Assembly: GCA_947472735.1 (NCBI GenBank)
Contig: CANJBY010000001.1
Coordinates: 124,001 to 188,000, forward strand
Origin: Sphingomonadaceae bacterium
GTDB lineage: Bacteria > Pseudomonadota > Alphaproteobacteria > Sphingomonadales > Sphingomonadaceae
DNA length: 64,000 bases
Direction of reading: 5' to 3'
This document shows, in pieces, positions 43,142-52,226 of the stretch. Made by a program: the position numbers and the translations under genes. The stretch's first letter is position 1. The number at the start of each line of letters is the position of its first letter. The notes beneath the pieces are model-generated. The model did no database searches, was not told the DNA's origin, and saw only the letters and a list, made by a program, of their open reading frames with translations.

Positions 43142-44806
43142 CTAGCGCCACTTGTCGATCGAAAACAGTGGACTGCCCTGCTGCTCGCCGGCGCGGAAGC
43201 CCGCACCTCCGATCAGCCGGCCAGAGATCATCTTGAATGCACCCTGGGTCTGTCCACCGGTCACGATGATCTCCAGGTCCTGAGGCCGGAAGATCGGAAT
43301 CATCTCGTCAGGAGCGGCCTTCAACCAGCTGGCATAGGGCTCTACCCCGGCGTCGGCGTGGGGCTTGATCAGGGTCGTGGTCCATTGATCATCCCAATAG
43401 TATTTCGCCTGCATCCGCGCGTTGTCGGCACACCATTCGATCAGCGACTGCTTGGTGTAGCCCATCTTGGCAAAATCTTTCGCGACCAGCGGGTCCATCA
43501 CGATGAACGGCGGACTGAAATGATCGGCTGCGGTGATGCAGCGCTTGAACTTCTCCTGCCAGGTCTCGCGCGGGCCGAAGCCGGCCTGAGTGTACCAGCC
43601 GCCGAAAAAGATCGCGGCGGTGCTTTCCTCCGGCTTGTGACCCTTGGAAACGTGGAACGGCTCCCACGGGCTGTCCGCCTCGTTCTCGGCGAAGCAGGCG
43701 GTGTAGTTCCAGTTGCTGCCGACGCTGCCCATGTAGGTTATGCCCGGCTCGCTGCCGCCCTGGGCGTTCATCGAGAGCAGGCAATAGGCCCGGCCGATCG
43801 TGGCATTGGCATGGTTGTAGGGACCAAGCGCGCCGACCCCGTAATTCATCCCGATCTCGTCGCGGATCGGGCCGTTGATCAGGCTGATCGTCGCCCAGCT
43901 GGTGGTCGAGCTGGAGCGGGCGGAGAAGCCGCTTGAACACAGCGCCAGCACCACCGGCAGGTATTTGGGGCGGCACCCGGCCATCACCGCATTGATCGCT
44001 ACCTTCTCGACATCATAGTCCCACTTCTCGCGGAAACTGGTTGGCGCCATGCGGTTGACGAAGGTATCGCCGGCGTGGCTGGTGCCGCGCAGCATGGCTT
44101 CGACCCGCTCCTCAGTGGGGAGGATGATCGGCAGGTAATCGGTCCAGCCTTCCAGGATGAACCGCTCGCGCAGATTGTCTTCGGTATCGGGTTCGAGGAA
44201 GCGCGGCGTGGTCCGCTCGAACGTCGCGCCCTTGTAATCCTCGTCGGTCAGCGGGCCGGTCAGCCCTTCGAGCACCCCTTCCATGAAGGGGCGCTTGGCG
44301 ATCGGATCCATGCCTTCGATATAGGCGCGCAGTTCACCGGCGCTCAGCCCGACGACCGGCTGGGGCACGAAGGCGTTGCGAACGGTGGGCATCCCCTCGG
44401 CCAGCGAGCTCGCCCGGGCGAGCCGCGCGAAGGCGTGGGTGCTCACCGGGATCGTGGGGATCCCGGCCTTTTCCAGTTCCAATGCAAACCCCACGACCGT
44501 GGGGCAACAGGTGCTTCAGAGGCCAACGCCAATGATGGCAACGTCGCCCCCGGCAACGACCCGGGCGCGCATCTCCGGATCGTCGACCCAGCTTTCCTTG
44601 GGGCGTTCGATCCGGGTTTCGACACCGGGCATGTGCTCGGCAAACCAGAGCCGGAGCTGCTCGATAAAGACGTCGGCATTATCGAACAGGCAATCGATCA
44701 GGTAGAGTACCTTGCCATCGAGCGATTCCGGCCGGTTGGCGAGGCGTTTGCCCACCACCTTGGGCGGGTAACCGCGCGGGTCCATGACGGTGATCTTTTC
44801 GGCCAT
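43142..44806 (-). CDS. Selenoprotein with in-frame UGA (UxxC motif), UGSC-family-like
   Basis: Reading TGA at 44518-44516 as selenocysteine gives one 554-residue protein. Residues 1-96 end in GGDVAIIGVGL. Sec97 begins the motif U-S-T-C-C, a redox-type UxxC. Residues 102-140 (VVGFALELEKAGIPTIPVSTHAFARLA) continue the same domain without a break. The larger C-terminal region has DYDVEKVAINAVMAGCRPKYLPVVLALC, NATIGRAYCLLSMNAQGG and GGQTQGAFKMISG. The overall pattern fits the UGSC family of selenoproteins and thiol homologues noted in marine metagenomes, although here the motif is USTC. The reading frame is the same on both sides of the TGA. The protein sits directly upstream of selD, the TrxR-like gene, selB and selC. 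Its catalytic activity is unknown. Confidence 0.88.
44489..44518 (-). other. UGA selenocysteine codon with bacterial SECIS hairpin
   Basis: The UGA occupies 44518-44516. After 11 bases comes CCCCAC-GGUC-GUGGGG (44504-44489), a perfect 6-bp stem with a GGUC loop. The E. coli fdhF minimal SECIS is a 17-base upper hairpin with the same GGUC loop, also 11 bases after its UGA. The bulged U of the fdhF stem is absent here. The match in loop and distance strongly supports SelB-dependent decoding. Confidence 0.85.
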
Positions 44807-44889
44807 TCCGGCTCTCCCGGTATTCGCTGTCTTCGCGAAATAATTAGGAAGCGATCTTCTTCCCCGCGGCGGGAAATGTCAAGCTGCGC

Positions 44890-45180
44890 TCAGGCCTTGA
44901 GGTCGGTCCATTCCGGATGTTTCTCGAAAGCCGCAGCAACATAAGAGCATTGCGGCACGATCTTGAAACCCTGCGCGCGGGCATCCGCGACCAGCGCCTC
45001 GACCAGCTTCGCAGCCACCCCGCGCCCGCCGATTTCCTTGGGAACCAGGGTATGGTCGGCCACGCGGTCGCCATCACGGCTGACCCAGGTGAGCCGCCCG
45101 ATTGCGCCGCTTCCGGCGACATGGGCGTGGTATTCGCCGCGCGAACCCTGCGCGTGCCGGGTGATCGTGACTTCATCCAT
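44890..45180 (-). CDS. GNAT-like N-acetyltransferase (YjdJ/DUF type)
   Basis: This is a 96-residue protein of the short GNAT-like type. It reads HTLVPKEIGGRGVAAKLVEALVADARAQGFKIVPQCSYVAAAFEKHPEW. The acetyl-CoA pyrophosphate loop is seen as GGRGVAAKL, and CSYVAAAFEKHPEW is the hallmark C-terminus of this small family. The ATG at 45180 gives the usual length. It is 83 bases upstream of the selenoprotein gene on the same strand and is divergent from the threonine aldolase. Its acetyl acceptor is unknown. Confidence 0.85.
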   Translation of the reverse strand: MDEVTITRHAQGSRGEYHAHVAGSGAIGRLTWVSRDGDRVADHTLVPKEIGGRGVAAKLVEALVADARAQGFKIVPQCSYVAAAFEKHPEWTDLKA

Positions 45181-45225
45181 GACTGGCTCCAAGCTTGACG
45201 GCGCGCCTCGCGCCTTCCATCCGAT

Positions 45226-46227
45226 ATGGTCATGCAGTTCCTCTCCGACAATGCTGCTTCGGTGCACCCCAGCGTCTGGGAGGCGATGCGTGCCGCCGAT
45301 GCGCCCGATGCGCCCTATGACAACGATGTGGCCAGCCAGCGACTCGATGAGGCCTTCTCCGTGCTGTTCGGGCGACCCAGTGTCGCACTGTGGGTCGCCA
45401 CCGGGACGGCGGCCAACTGCCTCGCGCTGTCGGCCATGGTACCCCCGCATGGCGGAGTGATCTGTCACCGCGAAGCCCATATCGAGACCGACGAGTGCGG
45501 CGCTCCCGGCTTCTATACGCACGGCGCCAAGCTGATCCTGGCCGAGGGTGAGGGGGCAAAGCTCTCCCCCGCGACCATCGCCGCGGCGATCGGCGAGATC
45601 CGCAAGGATATCCATCAGGTCCAGCCGCACGCGATCTCGATCACCCAAGCCAGCGAATATGGTCGCTGCTACGCTCCGGCTGAAGTCGCCGCAGTCTGCG
45701 CGACTGCCCGCAATCACGGTCTGGCGATCCATATGGACGGCGCGCGCTTTGCCAATGCCGTGGCATATCTCGGCTGTTCCCCGGCGCAGGCCGCAGGCGA
45801 CGTCGATGCGCTGACCTTTGGCTGCGTCAAGAATGGCGGATTGGGAGCCGAGGCGCTGGTGCTGTTCGATCCCGCCCTGGCCGATGTCGTGCGGCTGCGC
45901 CGCAAGCGGGCCGGGCATCTCCAGTCGAAGGGTCGCTTCCTCGCCGCGCAGGTACTGGCGATGATCGAGGGCGACTTATGGCTGACCAACGGCCGCGCTG
46001 CTAACGCTGCCGCGGCAGAGATCGCCGCCGCCGCGGGTAGCCGATTGATGCACCCGGTCGAGGCCAACGAGATCTTCCTCCACGCCAGCCCGGCCGAGCG
46101 CGCGGCGCTGCGGGCGCAGGGCTTCGCTTTCTACGACTGGGGCGCGGACGCCGCGCGACTGGTCACCGCCTGGAACAGCCGCGACGAGCACGTCACCGCC
46201 CTCGCCCGAGCAATCGCCGCGCTGTGA
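45226..46227 (+). CDS. Low-specificity L-threonine aldolase family protein
   Basis: This is a 333-residue fold-type I PLP enzyme. It splits threonine or allo-threonine into glycine and acetaldehyde. FLSDNAASVHPSVWEAMRAA starts the protein, WVATGTAANCLALSAM holds the phosphate-binding region, IHMDGARFANAVAYLG holds the aspartate pairing with the pyridine nitrogen, and TFGCVKNGGLGAEAL holds the PLP lysine. The subfamily with KNG at the lysine is bacterial. It is divergent from the GNAT gene and overlaps the EamA gene by four bases (GTGA). Confidence 0.87.
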   Translation: MVMQFLSDNAASVHPSVWEAMRAADAPDAPYDNDVASQRLDEAFSVLFGRPSVALWVATGTAANCLALSAMVPPHGGVICHREAHIETDECGAPGFYTHGAKLILAEGEGAKLSPATIAAAIGEIRKDIHQVQPHAISITQASEYGRCYAPAEVAAVCATARNHGLAIHMDGARFANAVAYLGCSPAQAAGDVDALTFGCVKNGGLGAEALVLFDPALADVVRLRRKRAGHLQSKGRFLAAQVLAMIEGDLWLTNGRAANAAAAEIAAAAGSRLMHPVEANEIFLHASPAERAALRAQGFAFYDWGADAARLVTAWNSRDEHVTALARAIAAL

Positions 46228-47129
46228 CCGGCGCACCGGTCTCGAACCTGCGGCTGGTGGCCGCATTCGCCATCGTCGCGCTCGTCTGGGGTTCGACCTG
46301 GCTGGTAATCAAGGACCAGGTCTCCGCGGTCCCGGCGACCTGGACCGTAAGCTTCCGCTTCGCCCTTGCCTCGATCGCGATGGCAGCGCTGGCGTTGCTG
46401 CGCGGCGAGAGCCTGCGCCTTCCTGCTCCGGCATTGCGGCTCGCGGCGCTGATCGGGATCGCGCAGTTCACCTGCAACTTCCAGCTGGTCTACCAGGCGG
46501 AGCGTTATCTGACGTCGGGGATCGTCTCGGTGCTCTACGCCCTGCTGATGGTACCGAACGCACTCGCGGCTTGGGTGTTCCTGCGCCAGCCGGTCAGCCG
46601 CCGGTTCCTCTGCGGATCGACCATCGCGATCGGGGGCATCGCGCTGCTGCTGCTGCACGAATACCGCCTCGCCCCGCCGGAAGGATCGATCCTGCTCGGG
46701 GTCGCGCTGGCCTTCGGCGGGCTGGCCTTCGCCTCGGTCGCCAATGTGCTGCAGGCAACGCCCGCTGCGCGTGAGGTGCCGCTGGTGCCGATGCTCACCT
46801 GGGCAATGATTTTCGGAGCCGGGGCGGACGTCGTGCTGGCGCTGGCGGTCGACGGCGCCCCGGCATTCGATCCGCGTCCGCAATACTGGGCGGGCCTCGT
46901 TTACCTGGCCGTGATCGGGTCAGTGCTGACCTTCCCGCTCTATTTCCTGCTGATCCGCGAACTTGGCGCAGGCCGCGCGGCCTACAACGGCGTGGTCGTG
47001 CCAATCATCGCCATGGCGCTTTCGACGCTGTTCGAGGGCTATCACTGGACCTGGCTGGCGGCGGCCGGAACGGTCATCGCGATGGTCGGCCTGCTGATAG
47101 CGCTATCCGGTCGACAGCAGCGCGCGTAG
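46224..47129 (+). CDS. EamA family drug/metabolite transporter
   Basis: This is a 301-residue inner-membrane protein with two EamA repeats and about ten hydrophobic segments. The first repeat has AIVALVWGSTWLVIKDQ and FRFALASIAMAALALL. The second has VYLAVIGSVLTFPLYFLLIRELGAGRAAYNGVVVPIIAMALSTLFEGYHW. The start is the GTG overlapping the aldolase stop. The pairing with a threonine aldolase hints at amino acid or metabolite export, as for other members. Substrate unknown. It overlaps the convergent epimerase gene by 27 bases. Confidence 0.85.
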   Translation: MTGAPVSNLRLVAAFAIVALVWGSTWLVIKDQVSAVPATWTVSFRFALASIAMAALALLRGESLRLPAPALRLAALIGIAQFTCNFQLVYQAERYLTSGIVSVLYALLMVPNALAAWVFLRQPVSRRFLCGSTIAIGGIALLLLHEYRLAPPEGSILLGVALAFGGLAFASVANVLQATPAAREVPLVPMLTWAMIFGAGADVVLALAVDGAPAFDPRPQYWAGLVYLAVIGSVLTFPLYFLLIRELGAGRAAYNGVVVPIIAMALSTLFEGYHWTWLAAAGTVIAMVGLLIALSGRQQRA

Positions 47130-47885
47130 CCCGTCGCGATAGCTCGCAAAGCGCGGCGCCCAGCCCAGCATCCGCCTGGCCTTGCCATTGGCGACCCGCC
47201 GGTTCTCCGCATAGAAGGCGCGGGCTTGCGGTGAGAGACCGGCTTGATCGAGCGGCAACAGCGGCGGCGGCGCGCGCCCGAGCAGTCGACAGGCTTCCTC
47301 GATCACCGCATTCTGGCTGGCGGGTTCGTCGTCGGCGACGTTGTAGGCCCCGGCCGGCGCGTGCAGTGCCGCGAGCGCCGCGGTGACGATGTCCTCGACA
47401 TGCACCCGGCTGAACACCTGGTCCGGCAGGTCGATCCGGTGCGCCAGCCCTGCCCGCACCCGTTCAAGCGCGCTGCGCCCCGGCCCGTAGATCCCGGGCA
47501 AGCGCAGCACCCGCGCGCCCAATGCCAGCCACCGGACATCCGCTTCGGCCCGGGCCGAGCGGCGGCCGGTGCCGATCGGAGCGCTTTCGTCGACCCAAGC
47601 GCCACCGACGTCGCCATAGACCCCGGTGGACGAAAGGTAGCCCAGCCACTTGCCGGCCAGCGCGCCGCCGTAAACTTCCAGCACCGGATCAACGCCTTCC
47701 CCCCCCGGCGGAACTGACGAGAGGACATGCGACGCGTCGGCCAGGGCCATCCGCACCGAGCCCGAATCGTCAAACGACAAGGTCCCGTCGCGACCGGTCG
47801 AGATGACTTCCCAGCCACTTGCCGTGACCGCGTCGGCGATCCGGCTCGCCGTGTAGCCGAGTCCGAAGATGAAAAGGCGTTGCAT
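47103..47885 (-). CDS. NAD(P)-dependent epimerase/SDR family protein (YeeZ-like)
   Basis: This is a 260-residue atypical extended SDR. The opening MQRLFIFGLGYTASRIADAV has the nucleotide-binding GxGxxA pattern. Further marks are YLSSTGVYGDVGGAWVDE, RLPGIYGPGRSAL, RVHVEDIVTAALAAL and GAYNVADDEPAS. The YLSSTxxYGD stretch is diagnostic of the YeeZ subgroup, whose substrate is unknown. The gene overlaps the convergent transporter by 27 bases. Confidence 0.84.
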   Translation of the reverse strand: MQRLFIFGLGYTASRIADAVTASGWEVISTGRDGTLSFDDSGSVRMALADASHVLSSVPPGGEGVDPVLEVYGGALAGKWLGYLSSTGVYGDVGGAWVDESAPIGTGRRSARAEADVRWLALGARVLRLPGIYGPGRSALERVRAGLAHRIDLPDQVFSRVHVEDIVTAALAALHAPAGAYNVADDEPASQNAVIEEACRLLGRAPPPLLPLDQAGLSPQARAFYAENRRVANGKARRMLGWAPRFASYRDGLRALLSTG

Positions 47886-48078
47886 GGCGCAAACAGCTAA
47901 CGTTCTTTACGCTCTCAGTCTCCCCTGCGCTGCTCGAAAGCGCCACTTTTCTTGGTGTGCACGGCATTGCCGGAAGAACAGGAAATGAGGGCCGGTGAGC
48001 GCCTTGCTTTGCTTGTGTCGCGCTCCGTACAGACGGGAAATGGGTTCGCATTCGCGTTCGAATGGTTAAAGTGCCGTC

Positions 48079-50688
48079 ATGGACACCCGAGCTACCCCCG
48101 AAGCCGCCCCGCCTGTAATCCGCCGCGAGGACTATCGCCCGCCCGCCTGGCTCGTGCCGGAGATCACCCTAGATTTCGTACTGGGGGTCGAAGAGACCAC
48201 GGTAAACGCGCGCCTTTCCGTGCGGCGCAATCCGAGCGGAGAAGGCGATCCGACGATCCGCCTTAACGGCGATGGCCTGACCGCACGCGCGGTCAGGGTC
48301 GATGGACTCGAAATCAACGCCTGGCGGATGGACGGCGAAGATCTGCTGATCGACCTTTCCGGCGAAGCGCATGAGATCGAGATCGAGACCCTGGTCCAAC
48401 CGGCGACAAATACCCAGCTGATGGGCCTCTACGCCTCGAACGGCATGCTCTGTACCCAGTGCGAGGCCGAAGGCTTTCGCCGGATCTCTTTCTTTCCTGA
48501 CCGGCCCGACGTGCTCTCGATCTACCGGGTGCGGATGGAGGGGGATGCCGCTTCCTTTCCGGTGCTGCTGTCCAATGGCAATTGCATCGCCAGCGGCACA
48601 GGCGAGAATGGCCGCCACTGGGCCGAATGGCACGATCCCTGGCCCAAGCCCTGTTATCTTTTCGCACTGGTAGCCGGCGATCTGGTCGCCAATTCCGATA
48701 GTTTCATCACGACGACGGGGCGCAAGGTCGCTCTCAACATCTGGGTCCGCGAAGGCGACCAGGACCGCACCCATCACGCCATGGAGGCGCTCAAGGCTTC
48801 GATGAAGTGGGACGAGGAGGTGTTCGGCCGGGAATACGACCTCGACCTGTTCAACATCGTGGCGGTGTCCGACTTCAATATGGGGGCGATGGAGAACAAG
48901 GGGCTCAACGTCTTCAACACCCGCTACATCCTGGCCGACCCGGAAACGGCCACCGATGCCGACTACGACGGGATCGAGGGTGTCGTCGCGCACGAATACT
49001 TCCACAACTGGTCTGGCAACCGCGTGACTTGCCGCGACTGGTTCCAGCTCAGCCTCAAGGAAGGCTTCACCGTGCTGCGCGACCAGCTGTTCAGCGCCGA
49101 CATGGCATCGGAACCGGTCAAGCGGATCGAGGATGTGCGGGTGCTGCGCTCGGCACAGTTCCCTGAGGATTCGGGACCTCTGGCCCATCCGATCCGGCCC
49201 GACGCCTTCCAGGAAATATCGAACTTCTACACCGCCACAGTCTATAACAAGGGCGCCGAAGTGATCCGCATGATGCGGACCATGGCCGGCCCGGAGCGAT
49301 TCCGCCAAGGTTGCGACCTCTATTTTGACCGGCACGACGGCGAAGCGGCCACCTGTGAAGACTTCGTGCGGGCCATCGAGGACGGCGCCGGGCTGGACCT
49401 CAAGCAGTTCCGCCTGTGGTATTCACAGGCCGGCACCCCGCAGGTCAAAGTGCGGCTGTCACACGCGGCTGACACCACGACGCTGCATCTCGAACAGACC
49501 GTTCCGGCCACTCCCGGGCAGGGCGAAAAGCAGCCGATGCCGATCCCGCTGCGCCTCGCGCTGTTTGACCGCGCTACCGGTCGGCACGCGGGCGAACAGC
49601 TGGTGGTGCTCGATAAAGCTCAAGCCGACTTGAGCTTCAATGGCTTTGCCGAGCGGCCTGTGCTTTCGATCAACCGCGGCTTTTCCGCACCTGTCGCGAT
49701 CGATGCGGATCTGGCGCGCGATGACCTGGTATTCCTGGCGGCGCATGATGACGATCCGTTTGCCCGCTACGAGGCGTTGCAGGGCCTGGTCGTGCAGCAT
49801 CTCGTCGCTGCGGTGAGTGGCGGCTTGTCCGGCAGCGAGCGCGCGACCGGAGAATCGGCCATTGTCGCGGCGCTGGGCGCGGTGCTCGACGATCCCGCAC
49901 TGGACGATCTGATGCGAGGCGAACTGCTGATCCTGCCGGGCGAGGTCTACATCGCCGAGCAGCTTTTGATCAGTGATCCCGGCCAGATCCGCGCAGAGCG
50001 CGAGGCGCTCAAGCAAGTGGTCGCGCGCAACCTGCACGGCCGCCTGGTTTCACTCCACGACCGGGCCAGCGCGGTGCCATATTCGCTCGATGCGGACGCG
50101 CGGGGCGCGCGCAAGGTCAAGACCCAGGCACTGGTCTACCTTGCCGCGGCAGCACCATCCGAAGCGGCGCAGCGCGCAGCCGACCAATACCGGGCGGCCG
50201 ACAACATGACAGACCGGCAAGGCGCACTGATGGTGCTTTCCGGACTCGAAACGCCGCTGCGCGAGGAGATGCTGGCGGATTTCCACCAGCGGTTCGCCGG
50301 CAATGCGCTGGTGATCGACAAGTGGTTTTCGCTTCAGGCCGGGTCACTCCATCCGCGTGTTCTCGACCACGTCCGCGCACTTGCCGCGCATCCTGACTTC
50401 ACCATGACCAATCCCAACCGGGTCCGGGCGCTTTACATGGCGGCGGCAATGAATTCCGGCACGTTCCACGTCGCGGACGGGGCGGGCTACGCCATGGTCG
50501 CCGATACGATCCTCGCGCTCGATCCGCTCAATCCGCAAACCGCGGCCCGCTTTGTGGCGCCGCTCGGGCGCTGGCGGCGCATCGAGCCGGGGCGAGCAGC
50601 GCTGATGAAGGCGCAGCTGGAACGCATCGCGGCGACCCCGAAGCTCTCTCGCGACACACTTGAGCAAGTAAGCAAGAGCCTTGGCTGA
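48079..50688 (+). CDS. pepN: Aminopeptidase N
   Basis: This is an 869-residue M1 zinc metallopeptidase removing N-terminal residues in the cytoplasm. The exopeptidase motif GAMEN is at 269-273. The zinc site is HEYFH (305-309) with E328 as third ligand (LSLKEGF). A beta-saddle domain precedes them, and a C-terminal all-helical superhelix follows, as in the E. coli enzyme (870 residues), to which the length corresponds. Its last codons overlap the start of pgeF, indicating cotranscription. Confidence 0.96.
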   Translation: MDTRATPEAAPPVIRREDYRPPAWLVPEITLDFVLGVEETTVNARLSVRRNPSGEGDPTIRLNGDGLTARAVRVDGLEINAWRMDGEDLLIDLSGEAHEIEIETLVQPATNTQLMGLYASNGMLCTQCEAEGFRRISFFPDRPDVLSIYRVRMEGDAASFPVLLSNGNCIASGTGENGRHWAEWHDPWPKPCYLFALVAGDLVANSDSFITTTGRKVALNIWVREGDQDRTHHAMEALKASMKWDEEVFGREYDLDLFNIVAVSDFNMGAMENKGLNVFNTRYILADPETATDADYDGIEGVVAHEYFHNWSGNRVTCRDWFQLSLKEGFTVLRDQLFSADMASEPVKRIEDVRVLRSAQFPEDSGPLAHPIRPDAFQEISNFYTATVYNKGAEVIRMMRTMAGPERFRQGCDLYFDRHDGEAATCEDFVRAIEDGAGLDLKQFRLWYSQAGTPQVKVRLSHAADTTTLHLEQTVPATPGQGEKQPMPIPLRLALFDRATGRHAGEQLVVLDKAQADLSFNGFAERPVLSINRGFSAPVAIDADLARDDLVFLAAHDDDPFARYEALQGLVVQHLVAAVSGGLSGSERATGESAIVAALGAVLDDPALDDLMRGELLILPGEVYIAEQLLISDPGQIRAEREALKQVVARNLHGRLVSLHDRASAVPYSLDADARGARKVKTQALVYLAAAAPSEAAQRAADQYRAADNMTDRQGALMVLSGLETPLREEMLADFHQRFAGNALVIDKWFSLQAGSLHPRVLDHVRALAAHPDFTMTNPNRVRALYMAAAMNSGTFHVADGAGYAMVADTILALDPLNPQTAARFVAPLGRWRRIEPGRAALMKAQLERIAATPKLSRDTLEQVSKSLG

Positions 50689-51457
50689 GGAGATTGGCAT
50701 AGTCCGCGCGGCGTGCCTCGACGGGGTGCCGCACGGGTTCCTGGGACGGCGCGGAGGCGTTTCCATTGGCGACGTGGCCGGACTCGACATGGGGACCCGG
50801 GCGATGGATCCCGCTGATCCGCGTCTGGCGCCCGTTGCGGAGAACCGCAGGCGCGGGATCGCGGCGGTTCTGCCCGGCGCCCGGCTTGTCACGGTCTACC
50901 AGGTCCATTCCGGCGATTGCGTGGTCGCGGGGGACTGGGAAGAGGCCGATCGACCGCGCGCCGACGCACTGGTCACCGACCAACCCGGCTTGCTGCTCGG
51001 CATTCTCACCGCAGATTGTGCGCCGGTGCTGCTGGCGGACCGCGCAGCCGGCGTGGTCGGCGCGGCCCATGCGGGGTGGAAGGGCGCACTGTCCGGGGTG
51101 ATGGACAGCACCGTTGCCGCAATGGAGCGGCTCGGGGCCCGGCGCGAAGCGATCGTGGCGGCCGTCGGCCCCTGCATCGCGCAGTCCAGTTACGAAGTGG
51201 ACGATCGTTTCTGGCAGCGTTTCCTCACTGACGATCCGGCTACCGCAGCTTTCTTCACCCCCGGCAGGCCCGGCCATCGCCAGTTCGATCTTTCCGGATA
51301 TGTCGCGGCGCGTTTGCTCGGCGCCGGGATCGGCATTGTGGAAGCGCTTGGAATCGATACCTATTCGAACGAGGCGGACTATTTTTCGTTCCGCCGGGCC
51401 ACGCATCGCGGCGAAGCAGACTACGGCCGGCAGATCGCATTGATCGGTCTTACATGA
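50681..51457 (+). CDS. pgeF: Peptidoglycan editing factor PgeF / multicopper polyphenol oxidase-like (YfiH)
   Basis: This is a 258-residue DUF152 protein. Members were called laccases, but E. coli YfiH removes wrongly added L-serine-containing UDP-MurNAc precursors, and human FAMIN is a purine-nucleoside enzyme. The metal/active-site residues are recognisable in YQVHSGD, TADCAPVLLAD, AAHAGWKGAL and VGPCIAQSSYEV. The start is a TTG at 50681, which overlaps the pepN stop by 8 bases; no better start was seen. Which reaction applies here is unsettled. Confidence 0.87.
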   Translation: MAEEIGIVRAACLDGVPHGFLGRRGGVSIGDVAGLDMGTRAMDPADPRLAPVAENRRRGIAAVLPGARLVTVYQVHSGDCVVAGDWEEADRPRADALVTDQPGLLLGILTADCAPVLLADRAAGVVGAAHAGWKGALSGVMDSTVAAMERLGARREAIVAAVGPCIAQSSYEVDDRFWQRFLTDDPATAAFFTPGRPGHRQFDLSGYVAARLLGAGIGIVEALGIDTYSNEADYFSFRRATHRGEADYGRQIALIGLT

Positions 51458-51648
51458 GAGGCCTTCGCAAAAGCCGAAAAAGGCGGTTGGCAGGCAAAAT
51501 TTTCGCGTCTATCAGGCCGGCCAAGTCGGCACCCGCCACCGGTCTGTCGTGTGCGGCTGGCGGGGGGTTCGCGGGGTAATACCAGTTCCAGTTTTTCGGG
51601 CCGTGTGCCGACCGGCATGGGCCCATCCTAATCGAGGCAAGGTCAACC

Positions 51649-52215
51649 ATGGCACATGATGCGGGCACTGACACTCCGGACCACGGTACCGGAGATGGGG
51701 TGCGTCGGCGCGATTTCATCAACATCGCAGCAGTCAGCGCTGCCGGCGTGGGCGGAATCGCCACGCTGGTCCCGCTGATCAGCCAGATGTCGGCCTCGGC
51801 CGACGTGCTGGCTGCCAGCTCGACCGAGATCGACATCAGCGCGATCATGCCGGGCCAGGCGATCAAGGGCATGTTCCGCAAGCAGCCGGTCTTCATCCGC
51901 CACCTCACTCCTGACGAGATCAAGAAGGCGAACGATGTCGACGTCGCTTCGCTACGCGATCCTCAGACGCTGAAAGAGCGGACCAAGGAAGGCAAGGAAG
52001 AGTGGCTGATCACCATGGGCGTCTGCACCCACCTCGGCTGCGTGCCGCAGGGTACGGCAGAAGGTGAGGTCCGCGGTGATTTCGGCGGATACTACTGCCC
52101 TTGCCACGGTTCGCACTACGATACCGCCGCGCGCGTCCGGAAGGGCCCTGCGCCCAAGAACCTGCAGGTTCCGGAATATGTATTCACCTCCGACACTGTC
52201 GTGAAGATCGGCTGA
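51649..52215 (+). CDS. petA: Ubiquinol-cytochrome c reductase iron-sulfur subunit (Rieske)
   Basis: This is a 188-residue Rieske protein of the bc1 complex. A twin-arginine signal/anchor ([24 protein letters not shown], about 18-41) holds the protein in the inner membrane. Box I is C126-T-H128-L-G-C131 and box II is C150-P-C152-H153-G-S-H. C126, H128, C150 and H153 bind the [2Fe-2S] cluster, while C131 and C152 form the disulfide. It is first in the petABC operon, with 11 bases to petB. Confidence 0.96.
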   Translation: MAHDAGTDTPDHGTGDGVRRRDFINIAAVSAAGVGGIATLVPLISQMSASADVLAASSTEIDISAIMPGQAIKGMFRKQPVFIRHLTPDEIKKANDVDVASLRDPQTLKERTKEGKEEWLITMGVCTHLGCVPQGTAEGEVRGDFGGYYCPCHGSHYDTAARVRKGPAPKNLQVPEYVFTSDTVVKIG

Positions 52216-52226
52216 GGTAGACAACC

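Noticed and set aside
43142..44494. A separate gene starting at an internal ATG (44494), 451 codons
   Set aside because: It is the same reading frame as the upstream 96-codon piece, the protein domain runs through the TGA without a break, and a SECIS hairpin follows the TGA. One selenoprotein explains all of it.
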